Shown: positions 14,086-23,071, counted from the first letter of the stretch. The stretch is 39,668 nt of DNA from Candidatus Saccharimonadia bacterium (GCA_938050265.1 CALLJT010000010.1:1-39668), one strand, 5' to 3'. Numbers and translations are program-made. Notes: a model not told the origin generated them from the letters alone.

Positions 14086-16776
14086 CTACAGTTCGCTCCA
14101 CTTAGGGCCGATGGTCACGTCAACTTTCAGCTTCACGCCCAAGTCCGGCTTAATTCCTTCCATGATCTTTTTCATATCGGCGCCGATTTCTTCGGCATCG
14201 GACTCGGCGCACTCGATCATGATACTGTCATGCACCTGCATGATCTGGGCCGGCCATATCTTATCGCTCTTTGCTCGACGCTCTTCGAGCATCTGCTCGA
14301 CACTCACCATAGCCATCTTGGTCAGGTCGGCTGCCCCACCCTGGATCGGCATATTGATCGCTGCACGGTATGCGCCTTCACGCACCATGTACACACTTGA
14401 CTGCACGTCCGGGGTTGGTTTGCGGCGACCCATAATCGTTTCAACGTAGCCTTTGTTTTTGGCATCGTCTTTGAACTGATCGATCATGCCTTTGAGCTTT
14501 GGGCGGACTTCAAAATATTTATCTATAAAATCTTTTGCTTCGTCATACCCTATGCCTGTACCTGCAGCCAATCCGTGCACACCTTGCCCGTACAATATGC
14601 CGAAATTCACGGCTTTAGCGGCATAGCGCATTTCTTTGGTAACGTCATCTGCGTCCACACCCTGGATCAATGCAGCTGTTTCAGTGTGGATGTCACGGTC
14701 ATTGTTAAATGCGTTGATCATAGCTTCATCTGCACTCATTGCAGCTGCGATACGGAGCTCAAACTGGCTATAATCGGCGCTAATGATTACATTACCTGGC
14801 TCTGCGATAAAACCTCGTCGTATTTCACGACCCAACTCTGTCCGCACCGGAATGTTCTGTAGGTTTGGATCAGAGCTCGATAGCCGCCCGGTAGGTGTCA
14901 CCGTCAGACTCAGTGACCCATGGACCCTGTCGCCTTCGCCGACCATCGCCGGCAGCGGGTCAACATAGGTACTTTTAAGCTTAGTGTACTCACGGTAGCG
15001 CTCTATTTCTTCGACTATTGGGTGTAGGCCTTTGAGCTTCTCAAGCACGCCTACGGCCGTACTGTAATGACCGGATTTACCTTTTTTACTCACGTTAGTC
15101 GGCAGGCTCAGCGTCTCAAACAATATCTCCGACAGCTGGGCTGGGCTCGATATATTAAACTCCGTATCCGCATAGCCATAAATCGTTTGTTCAACATCGC
15201 CGATCCAGTCCTTGAGCTGCTCAGACAACTCAGCAAAAAACTCTACATCGAGCTTCATCCCGGTTCGTTCCATCCGAGCAAGTACCGGGATAATTGGCCA
15301 TTCAACGTGTTCAAGCAGCTTGATTACGCCCGTCAGTTCACTAACTTGTTCACCCTGTAGTTCAGCCAGTCTTCGAATAACTGCTACGATCTGAGGAGAC
15401 TTCGCTAGCAGCTCTTCGTCATCGAGCGCATCAAGCTCGGTGTCTATACCGATATCGCTTGCGGCTTGTTCAGTGAGTGACAGATCCTTACGCATGCTGT
15501 TGTGCACAAATGCACCGATATACGTGTCGTGCGTCACCGCAGGTAGGTTGTCTGCCCCAAGCTCTAACAGGGTTTGAAAATGTGTTTTGAGGTCATGACC
15601 GGTTATAGAGTTGAGCAGTGAACATTGAGCAACGAGCAATGGAGTAATTTCTTTTTTATTTTTGCGCAGATCGTACACATAACACGTTTTTTCATCAGAT
15701 AGGAACACGAACTTTGGGTCTACGCCGTGCTTGCCGGCACTCCGCGCGTGTAGCACAACATCACCCTCCAGCTCAACTTTGGTCTTGGCATCAACCATCA
15801 CAACCCGTGGCTTATGCAGATCATCTATATGGTTACGTTTGTCGTCCCCTGCTCCTTGCTCACTACTCACTGCTCCACTTGCCGACGCCCGCATGCCCTC
15901 CGGTAGATTCCTCAGAAGAGACCGGAACTCTAAACGTTTCAAAATATCTGCCAGCTTGTGAGCATCGAGCTTGTCCACGTCCATCTGGTCTAGATCGAGT
16001 CCAATCGGCGCGTCGTCAAACAGCCGAGCTACTTCCCGGCTCATATAGGCAGACTCCTTGCCTGCCTCAAGCTTCTTGGCCAATGAGTGCTTAATCAATG
16101 CCAGGTTTTCGTACACTCCGTCGAGTGTGTCATATTCCTGCAGCAACTTGGCTGCACCTTTTTCGCCTATGCCTGGCACGCCTGGTATGTTGTCGGAACT
16201 GTCACCCATGAGCGCTTTTGCATCCAAAAATTGATCAACGCGGATGCCGTATTTTTCTTCGAACGCTTTTGGATCATATTTGTGTATGTTGGTCAGGCCT
16301 TTTTTTAACGCATACATATGTGTGTGTTCATCTATACTCTGCAAAGCGTCCATGTCGCTGGTGATTAGCATCGTCTCGAGGCCCTCTTTGTGTGCCTTCA
16401 GAGCCATTGTGTGCATAATGTCGTCTGCTTCGTAGTCGTCGAACTCATATAGTGGCCAGTTAAACGCCGCGAGTACTTCGTGCAGTATGGGTATTTGTTC
16501 ATAAAAATCTGGCGGTGGAGGTTTACGCCCAGCTTTGTACTCAGGGTGAACTTTGAGCCGTTTGCGTATATTGGTCTTGGGCTTGTCCCACGCGACACAG
16601 ACGTAATCTGGCTCCAGCCGCTTGATCAGCTCCAGCGCCATCGCACAAAATCCGTAGACGCCACCTGTAGGCGTACCGTCCTTTGTGCGTAAATTTGGCA
16701 TCGCATAATACCCACGGTAGAAGACGCTTTTGCCGTCAATAATCGCTAATTTTTTCCGAGACGCTACTCCTGCCAT
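14086..16776 (-). CDS. polA: DNA polymerase I
   Basis: 896 aa. Residues 1-~290 form the 5'-3' exonuclease (KLAIIDGKSVFYRGYYAM, YEFDDYEADDIM, DAKALMGDSSDNIPGVPGIG). Residues ~320-490 correspond to the 3'-5' exonuclease fold, but the DxE metal site is absent, so no proofreading is expected. The polymerase has motif A SADYSQFELRIAA, motif B RYAAKAVNFGILYGQG and motif C IMQVHDSIMIEC. TATACT is 6 bases upstream of the ATG (leaderless). Two heptamer-repeat tracts lie inside the gene, coding for ~12 residues each near 299-310 (linker) and 377-388 (exonuclease-like domain). Confidence 0.97.
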   Translation of the reverse strand: MAGVASRKKLAIIDGKSVFYRGYYAMPNLRTKDGTPTGGVYGFCAMALELIKRLEPDYVCVAWDKPKTNIRKRLKVHPEYKAGRKPPPPDFYEQIPILHEVLAAFNWPLYEFDDYEADDIMHTMALKAHKEGLETMLITSDMDALQSIDEHTHMYALKKGLTNIHKYDPKAFEEKYGIRVDQFLDAKALMGDSSDNIPGVPGIGEKGAAKLLQEYDTLDGVYENLALIKHSLAKKLEAGKESAYMSREVARLFDDAPIGLDLDQMDVDKLDAHKLADILKRLEFRSLLRNLPEGMRASASGAVSSEQGAGDDKRNHIDDLHKPRVVMVDAKTKVELEGDVVLHARSAGKHGVDPKFVFLSDEKTCYVYDLRKNKKEITPLLVAQCSLLNSITGHDLKTHFQTLLELGADNLPAVTHDTYIGAFVHNSMRKDLSLTEQAASDIGIDTELDALDDEELLAKSPQIVAVIRRLAELQGEQVSELTGVIKLLEHVEWPIIPVLARMERTGMKLDVEFFAELSEQLKDWIGDVEQTIYGYADTEFNISSPAQLSEILFETLSLPTNVSKKGKSGHYSTAVGVLEKLKGLHPIVEEIERYREYTKLKSTYVDPLPAMVGEGDRVHGSLSLTVTPTGRLSSSDPNLQNIPVRTELGREIRRGFIAEPGNVIISADYSQFELRIAAAMSADEAMINAFNNDRDIHTETAALIQGVDADDVTKEMRYAAKAVNFGILYGQGVHGLAAGTGIGYDEAKDFIDKYFEVRPKLKGMIDQFKDDAKNKGYVETIMGRRKPTPDVQSSVYMVREGAYRAAINMPIQGGAADLTKMAMVSVEQMLEERRAKSDKIWPAQIMQVHDSIMIECAESDAEEIGADMKKIMEGIKPDLGVKLKVDVTIGPKWSEL
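15613..15648. repeat. Heptamer repeat tract inside polA (exonuclease-like domain)
   Basis: Plus-strand units GAGCAGT, GAACATT, GAGCAAC, GAGCAAT, (G) GAGTAAT; the complement consensus is RYTGCTC. Being 7 bases long, successive units are read in different frames and encode the stretch LLVAQCSLLNS. The tract keeps the polA frame open. It is the same repeat type as 15848-15882 and 27264-27298. Confidence 0.6.
15848..15882. repeat. Heptamer repeat tract inside polA (interdomain linker)
   Basis: Units CCTGCTC, CTTGCTC, ACTACTC, ACTGCTC, CACTTGC on the plus strand. They encode the small-residue stretch around SASGAVSSEQGAG in the linker after the 5'-3' exonuclease. A 19-base string differing at one position from the intergenic tract at 27279-27298 is present (TGCTCCTTGCTC-R-CTACTC). 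Confidence 0.6.
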
Positions 16777-16854
16777 ACCTACAGTATACGCCTTGGCTCT
16801 AGCAGATGTATACTGACTGTATAGACTACGAAACTAACTTAAGGAGAACCCAGC

Positions 16855-17355
16855 ATGGACACACCTACACACGATAGTGAAACTCCGGCACACGGACAGC
16901 AAGTAATTACGGCATGTGCCTTTATACACGCCGATGTGGACGGAGTTCGTAAAGTGTTTCTACCGAAGCGCGCAGCGACAAAAAAATTTCTCCCAGGTAT
17001 ATTTGAACTTCCAGGTGGCCACATAGATTATGGCGAAGAAATGGCCACCGGCTTGAAACGTGAAATTAAAGAAGAATTCAATAAAAACATCACGGTAGGT
17101 GATCCGTTTTTTGTATTTACATATACCAATCCAGTTAAGGGGTCACACTCGATCGAAGTCGTGTATTTTGCACAGTTCAGCGACAACACGGACAACATCA
17201 TACTCGATCCATCAGACCACTCAGAATACGTGTGGGTAAGCGAAGATGAGCTTGCGACCGTCTATACGGACAATCAACAAGTCGACGATATTGAATTTAC
17301 CGCAGTCCGCAAAGGTTTTGCCTTGCTAGGTGGTGCACCCCTCGTGGCGCAGTAG
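16855..17355 (+). CDS. Nudix hydrolase
   Basis: 166 aa with Nudix box GGHIDYGEEMATGLKREIKE followed by EFNKNI (one position Phe instead of the usual Leu/Ile-Gly, still compatible). The opening ITACAFIHADVDGVRKVFLP and YVWVSEDEL are typical of MutT-like enzymes. AAGGAG lies 9 bases upstream of the ATG, so unlike polA this gene has a normal leader. It is divergent from polA. The substrate is unknown. Confidence 0.9.
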   Translation: MDTPTHDSETPAHGQQVITACAFIHADVDGVRKVFLPKRAATKKFLPGIFELPGGHIDYGEEMATGLKREIKEEFNKNITVGDPFFVFTYTNPVKGSHSIEVVYFAQFSDNTDNIILDPSDHSEYVWVSEDELATVYTDNQQVDDIEFTAVRKGFALLGGAPLVAQ

Positions 17356-17413
17356 CAGTAAGTGTCCCGTAGCACCCGCGCTCAAGGCTGGACGATGGGA
17401 GTTTTATATATAA

Positions 17414-17475
17414 AATGTAAAGTTTACTTTACATTAAGAGAGTCAGTGCTTTACTATGTAAAGGTCACTATACAT
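17414..17475 (+). promoter_or_regulatory. Tandem operators over the spondin-gene promoter
   Basis: O1 is AATGTAAAGT-TT-ACTTTACATT (17414-17435), a perfect 10-bp inverted repeat. O2 is ATGTAAAG-N4-CTATACAT (17456-17475), the same site with one mismatch and the same internal spacing. The centres are 41 bases apart, close to four helical turns. A promoter TTTACA (17428-17433)-18-TACTAT (17452-17457) begins in O1 and ends in O2, so a repressor bound to both would block it. No other copy of the site was noticed in the window. Confidence 0.7.
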
Positions 17476-17529
17476 TATCAGTATACATGACGCGTAGGGT
17501 ATAAATAACAAATTGGTAAAAGGAGCTTT

Positions 17530-19113
17530 ATGACTCGACTAATAGCAAACAAAGTACTACTTGGGACAGCGCTTTTCGCGCTCGCTGGACTACCGGGCAT
17601 CGGTACAACGGCAGTGTCGGCGATGCCCATGAACAAGCACGCATCATCGCACACTCGACCAGAAATGTCACTCGGGCATTTTCAAGTAACCATACATAAC
17701 GTCAGTACGGACCAGCCGCTCGCGCCGGGTATATATGTTGTACATGACGACCGAGCATCACTCAACTTCGAGGGTCAACTCTCCCCTGCTGCGTTTGAAT
17801 CGCTGGCAGAAGTAGGCAGCCCAACGGCTGCTGCAGAGCTTGTAGCAACACTACCTGGTGTGCATGATGTTATCGTAATGGACGCACCAGTCACGCCTGG
17901 CGAAAGCACCACCCTCAATATACAAGCACCAGTTGGCAGTCTCCTCTCTGGGCTACAAATGCCAGTCGCAACAAACGACGGGCTTGCGCTTGTAGATTCT
18001 GTAAAGCTTACGGGTAGATCACAGACTATCGATGCAGCTAACTACGACAACGGTACTGAAGAAAACAGTCCACTTGGCTCTGGATTTGACGGTGGTCAAC
18101 CTGACCCAAGCCGTGGAGCCGAAAACATCGACAACGGTGTTGCAACTGACCCGCAGGAACCGTTTGCTGTTCACCCACAGCTGACAGACACCGTACTGCG
18201 TGTGAGTGTAGACAAAATGAAAAAAGACAAAGCACCGAAATCTCACAGCTACGACGTCACAATCTATAACACGAGCACGGACCAGCCGCTCGCGCCTGGT
18301 ATATATGTTGTACATGACGACCGAGCATCACTCAACTTCGAGGGTCAACTCTCCCCTGCTGCGTTTGAATCGCTGGCAGAAGTAGGCAGCCCTGCCGCTG
18401 CAGCTGAACTCGTACAGTCACTCCCTGGTGTCATGAGCGTACACGTTATGGATGCACCGATACTACCAGGTGAAATGACACAGTTCGAGATCATGGCGCC
18501 ACATGGCTACTTATTCTCTGGGTTACAGATGCCAGTCGCAACAAACGACGGACTCGCACTGATTGATTCGATCACGCTGCAAGGAGAGGCCGTAGAAATG
18601 TATGCCGAAAACTACGACAACGGTACTGAAGAAAACAGTCCACTTGGCTCTGGATTCGACGGTGGTCAACCTGACCCAAGCCGGGGCGCTGAAAACATCG
18701 ACAACGGTGTTGCAACTGACCCACAGGAAGTAGTCGCACCGCATCCGCAGCTCACTACACCAGTGTTGAAAGCCTCTGTTGAGCCCGTCCGCGGTCCACT
18801 ATCGTGCGAACTACACGGCTACAACCGCAATAATATGTCAGAAACGTTTTCGAGCGGCCAAGACATTGCACTACACACCAACGTCGGGCTGAAGGTGCAT
18901 GCACCAGACGCAGTGAGTTACGATTGGTATGTTGATTTCAACGGCGACGACATTGAGAATACTCGCCAGCACGAAGTAGCAGAAGATACATGGAGCTATA
19001 CCGTATGGAGCCATGGAACGTTCACCTACACAGTGAAGGTTACTGATGTACACGGCGAAACAGCTACGTGTTCATTCGACGTACACGTGCCATACGCACA
19101 CGATCGCCAGTAA
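17530..19113 (+). CDS. Secreted protein with two Spondin_N-like domains and a PKD-like domain
   Basis: 527 aa. A signal peptide spans residues 1-~31 (KVLLGTALFALAGLPGIG then TTAVSA-MP). Two ~190-residue repeats follow, each with VTIHNVSTDQPLAPG or VTIYNTSTDQPLAPG, YVVHDDRASLNFEG, AEVGSP, LPGV, LSGLQMPVATNDGLAL, NYDNGTEENSPLGSGFDGG and a closing HPQLT. This pattern (N-x-T-x-x-Q-P, P-G-V, TNDA, YDAGTE-N, HPGI) is that of Spondin_N proteins. Residues ~430-527 form an Ig-like PKD domain (VSYDWYVDFNGDDIENT, YTVKVTDVHGETATCSF). Acidic residues suggest Ca binding. AAAGGAG lies 6 bases before the ATG. It is probably a surface or released adhesin; function is inferred. Confidence 0.85.
   Translation: MTRLIANKVLLGTALFALAGLPGIGTTAVSAMPMNKHASSHTRPEMSLGHFQVTIHNVSTDQPLAPGIYVVHDDRASLNFEGQLSPAAFESLAEVGSPTAAAELVATLPGVHDVIVMDAPVTPGESTTLNIQAPVGSLLSGLQMPVATNDGLALVDSVKLTGRSQTIDAANYDNGTEENSPLGSGFDGGQPDPSRGAENIDNGVATDPQEPFAVHPQLTDTVLRVSVDKMKKDKAPKSHSYDVTIYNTSTDQPLAPGIYVVHDDRASLNFEGQLSPAAFESLAEVGSPAAAAELVQSLPGVMSVHVMDAPILPGEMTQFEIMAPHGYLFSGLQMPVATNDGLALIDSITLQGEAVEMYAENYDNGTEENSPLGSGFDGGQPDPSRGAENIDNGVATDPQEVVAPHPQLTTPVLKASVEPVRGPLSCELHGYNRNNMSETFSSGQDIALHTNVGLKVHAPDAVSYDWYVDFNGDDIENTRQHEVAEDTWSYTVWSHGTFTYTVKVTDVHGETATCSFDVHVPYAHDRQ
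17709..18720. repeat. Internal 570-bp tandem duplication
   Basis: The two spondin repeats are offset by exactly 570 bases. Identity is patchy: ~110 bases at 17709-17822 versus 18279-18392 and ~115 bases at 18040-18155 versus 18610-18725 are almost unchanged even at third positions, while the stretch between them has diverged strongly. This mosaic points to gene conversion between repeats or local constraint. Confidence 0.8.
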
Positions 19114-19134
19114 CAACGAGGCCATCCACGCATC

Positions 19135-19174
19135 GAACGGCACACATGATCAGTACGGGTTATGTGTGCCGTTC
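19135..19174. terminator. Stem-loop between convergent genes
   Basis: GAACGGCACACAT (19135-19147) pairs perfectly with ATGTGTGCCGTTC (19162-19174), 13 bp with a 14-base loop. It lies 21 bases after the spondin-gene stop. There is no strong U-tract, so it may be an RNA-stabilising 3' hairpin or a bidirectional terminator. Confidence 0.6.
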
Positions 19175-19199
19175 ATCATAGTTAGTATGTAGAAATAGT

Positions 19200-19766
19200 C
19201 TAAGGTTTTATTTTCGCCGCGACTTGATCTTTCAGTTCGTCCAGTGTGCCATCGTTCACTACAAGAATATCTGCTGAATCGATAATACTTCGAATACCCC
19301 GCTGCGGTCCGTCGCCAATACCTTTGTTTTCGAGTGTATCCTGTTTGAGAAACGCCTCGAAGTCCCGCTGCGACTCTGCGTCACGCACACGCGACTGTAT
19401 ACGCTCATGTCGAACCTGTGGACTCGCATCAACACCGACTATAATGCCGCCCGCCGCCCGTACAGCATCTGCTTCACCGACGGATCGTAGTCCCGTGATT
19501 AGCTGCACATCAAAGCTACGCTCCCTCGCCTGCATGATGCCCATCTGAACAGTAGTCGCCTGATTGAGAGCTCGTAGTTCATTCGCAACTGCATACAACT
19601 GGTCACGAATGATCGGCGTGTCTTGACTGACACCGAACACATGTCGTGTGACCGAGCGCACAAAATCGCTAGTATTCCAATGGTGCGCCTTCAGTAGCAC
19701 ACATATCATTTCAGCAACAGTATCCTTGCCGCTCCCTGCCGTTCCTGCAAGTCCTATAATCTTCAT
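19200..19766 (-). CDS. P-loop kinase, dephospho-CoA kinase-like
   Basis: 188 aa. The Walker A motif is GLAGTAGSGKDTVAEMI. RSVGEADAVRAAGGIIVGVD and RIQSRVRDAESQRDFEAFLK (lid, Arg-rich) resemble nucleotide/dephospho-CoA kinase-type AAA proteins of the adenylate-kinase fold. DILVVNDGTLDELKDQV is the typical C-terminal end of this group. The acceptor is not identifiable. It starts 6 bases after the rpoD stop, so it is probably in the dnaG-rpoD operon. Confidence 0.75.
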   Translation of the reverse strand: MKIIGLAGTAGSGKDTVAEMICVLLKAHHWNTSDFVRSVTRHVFGVSQDTPIIRDQLYAVANELRALNQATTVQMGIMQARERSFDVQLITGLRSVGEADAVRAAGGIIVGVDASPQVRHERIQSRVRDAESQRDFEAFLKQDTLENKGIGDGPQRGIRSIIDSADILVVNDGTLDELKDQVAAKIKP

Positions 19767-19772
19767 ACGCCC

Positions 19773-21152
19773 CTACTTCAAGTAGTCCATCAAGTTACGG
19801 CTGTCTTTGTGTTTTTTGAGCTTTGCCAAGGCTTTAGCTTCGATCTGGCGAATACGTTCACGAGTAACCGAAAACTCCTGCCCCACTTCTTCAAGCGTGT
19901 GGTTTTTGCCGTCTTCGAGACCGAACCGCAGGCGCAGGATTTTTTGTTCACGTTCGCTCAGGCTACCGAGCAGACCTTTGACCTGTTCTTTGAGTAGCTG
20001 ACCTGTCGCTGATTCTTCTGGGGTAACCGTGTCTTCGTCTTCGATAAAATCACCGAGCACACTGTCTTCTTCGTCGTCACGGACACTGGCGTCGAGTGAA
20101 CTAATATCTTGTTTGATTTTCATGATGTGTTCGACTTTTTCAACGTCCATTTCCAGCTCAGCACCGAGCTCTTCGTTGGTCGGCTCACGGTTCAGCTCCT
20201 GGGTCATGCGGCGCTGTGTACGAAGCAGTTTGTTGATTGTCTCGACCATGTGCACAGGGATGCGGATCGTACGGGCCTGGTCAGCGATAGCACGTGTGAT
20301 AGCCTGGCGGATCCACCATGTTGCATAGGTAGAAAACTTGAAGCCTTTGTCTGGGTCAAACTTTTCAACCGCACGGAGCAAACCAGTGTTGCCTTCCTGG
20401 ATGAGGTCGAGGAGGTCGAGACCACGACCGACGTAGCGTTTAGCTATCGACACTACAAGTCGCATGTTCGCCTCAGCCATCTGATCCTTGGCCTTCAGTT
20501 CACCTGCAACAACTCGCTTGGCCAGCGCAAGTTCTTCTTCGGCTGTAAGCAGTGGTATCTTACCGATTTCGCGCAGATACAGACGGACCGAATCATCCGA
20601 CACGTCGTCGAGATATTTGGCCTGTTTGGCAAGTTTTTTCGGGTCTTCTTCCTCTTCTTCTGCCTCCCACTCACCTGCTGTAGCCGAGCCGTCAACTTCT
20701 ATCATGCCAGTGAGTTCTGATCCGGCGTCAACGATGTCGTTATACAGCTGGTCAAGCGTCTCTAGGTTTGCTGGGTCTTCCGGTATGACTGCAAGGATGT
20801 CTTTTTGGTCGATTTTACCGTCTTTTGTGGCTTGTTCAAGTAGGTCTTTTGCCGCCTGTATCACGTCACCTGACGGCTGTGCCGCTGGTGAGCTGTCTTT
20901 TTTGGATTTCTTAGCACCCGTTTTTGGCGTGCGTGATGCAGCGGCAGATTTTTTCTGTGCTGGCTTCGGCTTAGTTGTCGTCTTTTCTGCCGGCTTTTTT
21001 ACTGACTTCTTGGTTTGTTTCTTTGCCGGACTGCTGGCTGGACTCTTAGCTGAGCTCTTGGATGAACTCTTAGTTGAACTCTCTGCTGACTTCGCAGCAG
21101 CTGATTCGTCTTTTTTGGGAGTGTCGTTGGATTTTTTGCGTCGATTAAACAT
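19773..21152 (-). CDS. rpoD: Primary sigma factor (sigma-70)
   Basis: 459 aa. Residues 1-~90 are a Lys/Ser/Ala-rich tail unusual in composition. Region 1.1-like sequence follows ([20 protein letters not shown]), then region 1.2 ([17 protein letters not shown]), region 2 ([40 protein letters not shown]), region 3 ([18 protein letters not shown]) and region 4.2 ([20 protein letters not shown]). It is preceded by dnaG, the classical macromolecular-synthesis pairing. The standard TTGACA/TATAAT recognition surfaces are present, matching the promoters seen here. Confidence 0.97.
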   Translation of the reverse strand: MFNRRKKSNDTPKKDESAAAKSAESSTKSSSKSSAKSPASSPAKKQTKKSVKKPAEKTTTKPKPAQKKSAAASRTPKTGAKKSKKDSSPAAQPSGDVIQAAKDLLEQATKDGKIDQKDILAVIPEDPANLETLDQLYNDIVDAGSELTGMIEVDGSATAGEWEAEEEEEDPKKLAKQAKYLDDVSDDSVRLYLREIGKIPLLTAEEELALAKRVVAGELKAKDQMAEANMRLVVSIAKRYVGRGLDLLDLIQEGNTGLLRAVEKFDPDKGFKFSTYATWWIRQAITRAIADQARTIRIPVHMVETINKLLRTQRRMTQELNREPTNEELGAELEMDVEKVEHIMKIKQDISSLDASVRDDEEDSVLGDFIEDEDTVTPEESATGQLLKEQVKGLLGSLSEREQKILRLRFGLEDGKNHTLEEVGQEFSVTRERIRQIEAKALAKLKKHKDSRNLMDYLK

Positions 21153-21241
21153 AGTGCTGTGCGTGCTACGAAAGTGGGCATAAACTCTCTTGGCGAAAGC
21201 TCACGTGCACTGTTCGATGTCCCTTCTTGATTGCTAGTATT

Positions 21242-22996
21242 CTAATGTGTTTTTTCAGAGCTCGAAAACTGAACTATGAGATCGTCAAGCTGCTTAACTG
21301 CTTGTAGTAATATGCCTTGTTCGTTTTCTGTTGCTTCAGCGAGCTCTTGTGCGAGGGCTGATTTTTTCGTTTTTGCGTATACTCGTACCAGTCTGCTAAT
21401 GAGTCGATGGGCTTGATAGCGCAGCTCATGTTCGTCAGTATGCTGGTAGAATTCCTCGTATAGAAGTGCCAACATTGTACCATATTCTTTGTTATCGAGC
21501 GAAGGTGTGACGCCTGGGTGGTCGGCGATCAGTCGCGCCGCAGTCTGAGCCCCCTCAGAAAACACATCCACCGGGATACGTCGGACCATCTCCCCTATCA
21601 CACTATGCTTTGAGCCAAGGGCCAAAATGTGCTGTTCGCGAACACGCTGTTCTTTAGCACTCTGCTGTTCATCTTGTTTTTGCGGGGCTACACGCTTGAG
21701 TCGTTTTTGTGTCGTCTGCTTGGCATTGATTTTGTCAGTGATTGTTTGTATCGACGTGCTTGTGCGTGTGGCCAGCACATCCGCATAATGCTCTTGTTCG
21801 ACGGGGTCGCTGAGCTGTTTTAATATAGGTATAATTTCGGCTACAAATCGTCGTTTACCCTGTGCGCTTTTCATGTCTACACTGCCTGCGACCCGGTCGA
21901 TCAGCCAATCCACCATATACTGTGGGTTTTCAACGACAGCCTGCCACAATCGGGCGTCCTGCGCGATCAGCTCGTCCGGGTCTTTACCCTCTGGGACCGA
22001 AATAATGCTCATGTCGATACCACCGAGGCTTTGAGCGAGTGGGATCGCCCGTTTTGCTGCGTCGTGACCCGCCCGGTCGTCATCAAACGCTACTCGAATA
22101 TCGCCCGTGAACCGCTTAAGACTTTTCAGATGATGCGACGTTAAAGCAGTTCCGGCGCTGGCCACAACATTACACACGCCAGCCTGATGAGACGCTACTA
22201 CATCCAGGTTGCCCTCGACAACGACCGCAAACCCTTGTTTACGGATGGCTTCCTTCGCGAGATAAAACCCAAACACTTGCCTGCCTTTGTCGTACAACTG
22301 TGTCGCTGGCGTATTGATATATTTCGGACCATGTGCCGTGTCGGACAGTTTACGTGCGGTGAACCCAACGGGCCGACCCTGTCCATCTCGCAGAGGTATC
22401 ATCACCCGACCGCGAAACATATCGTAGACATCTGAGCCACGACTACTCACAAGACCTGCCTGTTTCAACTCATCCGCATCGTATCCTTTCGATGTGAGGT
22501 GTTTTAGAAGTGCTTTGCCACTCTCTGGCGCATATCCAAACCGAAAATCCAGTATAGTCTGCTTACTATAGCCGCGTTTCTTGCGCACATATTCTAGTGG
22601 CGGTGTTGTGCGAGTTAGTTGTACCTGATAAAACTTCACCGCTGCTTCTACGGCTTCGTATAGTCGTTTTTTTGATCCAGAACTATTCGGTGCTTGGTCA
22701 CGAGTACCTGTGCGGTACTGCTCCAGATCGACACCGGCTTTCCTGGCGAGTACCTCAAGTGAACCTTTGAAATCCAAACCCTCTACTTCCTGAATAAAGC
22801 TGAACATATCACCACCGCGCCCTGAGCTGAAGTCATGCCATATTTGTTTCTCTGGGCTCACAACAAAACTCGGAGACTTTTCGTTTGTCCAAGGGCTCAG
22901 GCCTTTGAAGTTGCGACCAGCGCGCTTCAGCTGCACGTATTCACTCACAACGTCTTCTATGTCTAGGCGTGATTTGATATCTGCAACAGCATCCAT
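21242..22996 (-). CDS. dnaG: DNA primase lacking the zinc ligands
   Basis: 584 aa, synthesising RNA primers for replication. The N-terminal CHC2 zinc-binding fold is recognisable (RAGRNFKGLSPWTNEKSPSF, QIWHDFSSGRGGDMFSFIQE) but all four usual ligands are replaced: Ser34, Thr37, Asp55 and Ser58 stand where Cys, His, Cys, Cys are expected. The TOPRIM core is intact in outline: VVVEGNLDVVASHQAG and RVAFDDDRAGHDAAKRA. The start is at 22996 (MDAVADIKSRLDIEDVV); a frame running to 23119 would pass into MITE copy 3 and beyond the -10 box. The rest is the usual RNAP core and a weakly conserved C-terminal helicase-binding domain. Confidence 0.95.
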   Translation of the reverse strand: MDAVADIKSRLDIEDVVSEYVQLKRAGRNFKGLSPWTNEKSPSFVVSPEKQIWHDFSSGRGGDMFSFIQEVEGLDFKGSLEVLARKAGVDLEQYRTGTRDQAPNSSGSKKRLYEAVEAAVKFYQVQLTRTTPPLEYVRKKRGYSKQTILDFRFGYAPESGKALLKHLTSKGYDADELKQAGLVSSRGSDVYDMFRGRVMIPLRDGQGRPVGFTARKLSDTAHGPKYINTPATQLYDKGRQVFGFYLAKEAIRKQGFAVVVEGNLDVVASHQAGVCNVVASAGTALTSHHLKSLKRFTGDIRVAFDDDRAGHDAAKRAIPLAQSLGGIDMSIISVPEGKDPDELIAQDARLWQAVVENPQYMVDWLIDRVAGSVDMKSAQGKRRFVAEIIPILKQLSDPVEQEHYADVLATRTSTSIQTITDKINAKQTTQKRLKRVAPQKQDEQQSAKEQRVREQHILALGSKHSVIGEMVRRIPVDVFSEGAQTAARLIADHPGVTPSLDNKEYGTMLALLYEEFYQHTDEHELRYQAHRLISRLVRVYAKTKKSALAQELAEATENEQGILLQAVKQLDDLIVQFSSSEKTH

Positions 22997-23002
22997 ACCT
23001 CT

Positions 23003-23008
23003 AGTATC
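23003..23008 (-). promoter_or_regulatory. -10 box of dnaG (leaderless)
   Basis: GATACT, 6 bases, then ATG at 22996 on the minus strand. It fixes the dnaG start and shows the same GATACTAG string as mutM and the HAD gene. Confidence 0.6.
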
Positions 23009-23071
23009 GTGTATCGTCCTATAAAAACAAAGCATGTACGCTTCGAATGCCCTGTCTGCCATGCAGTGTTT

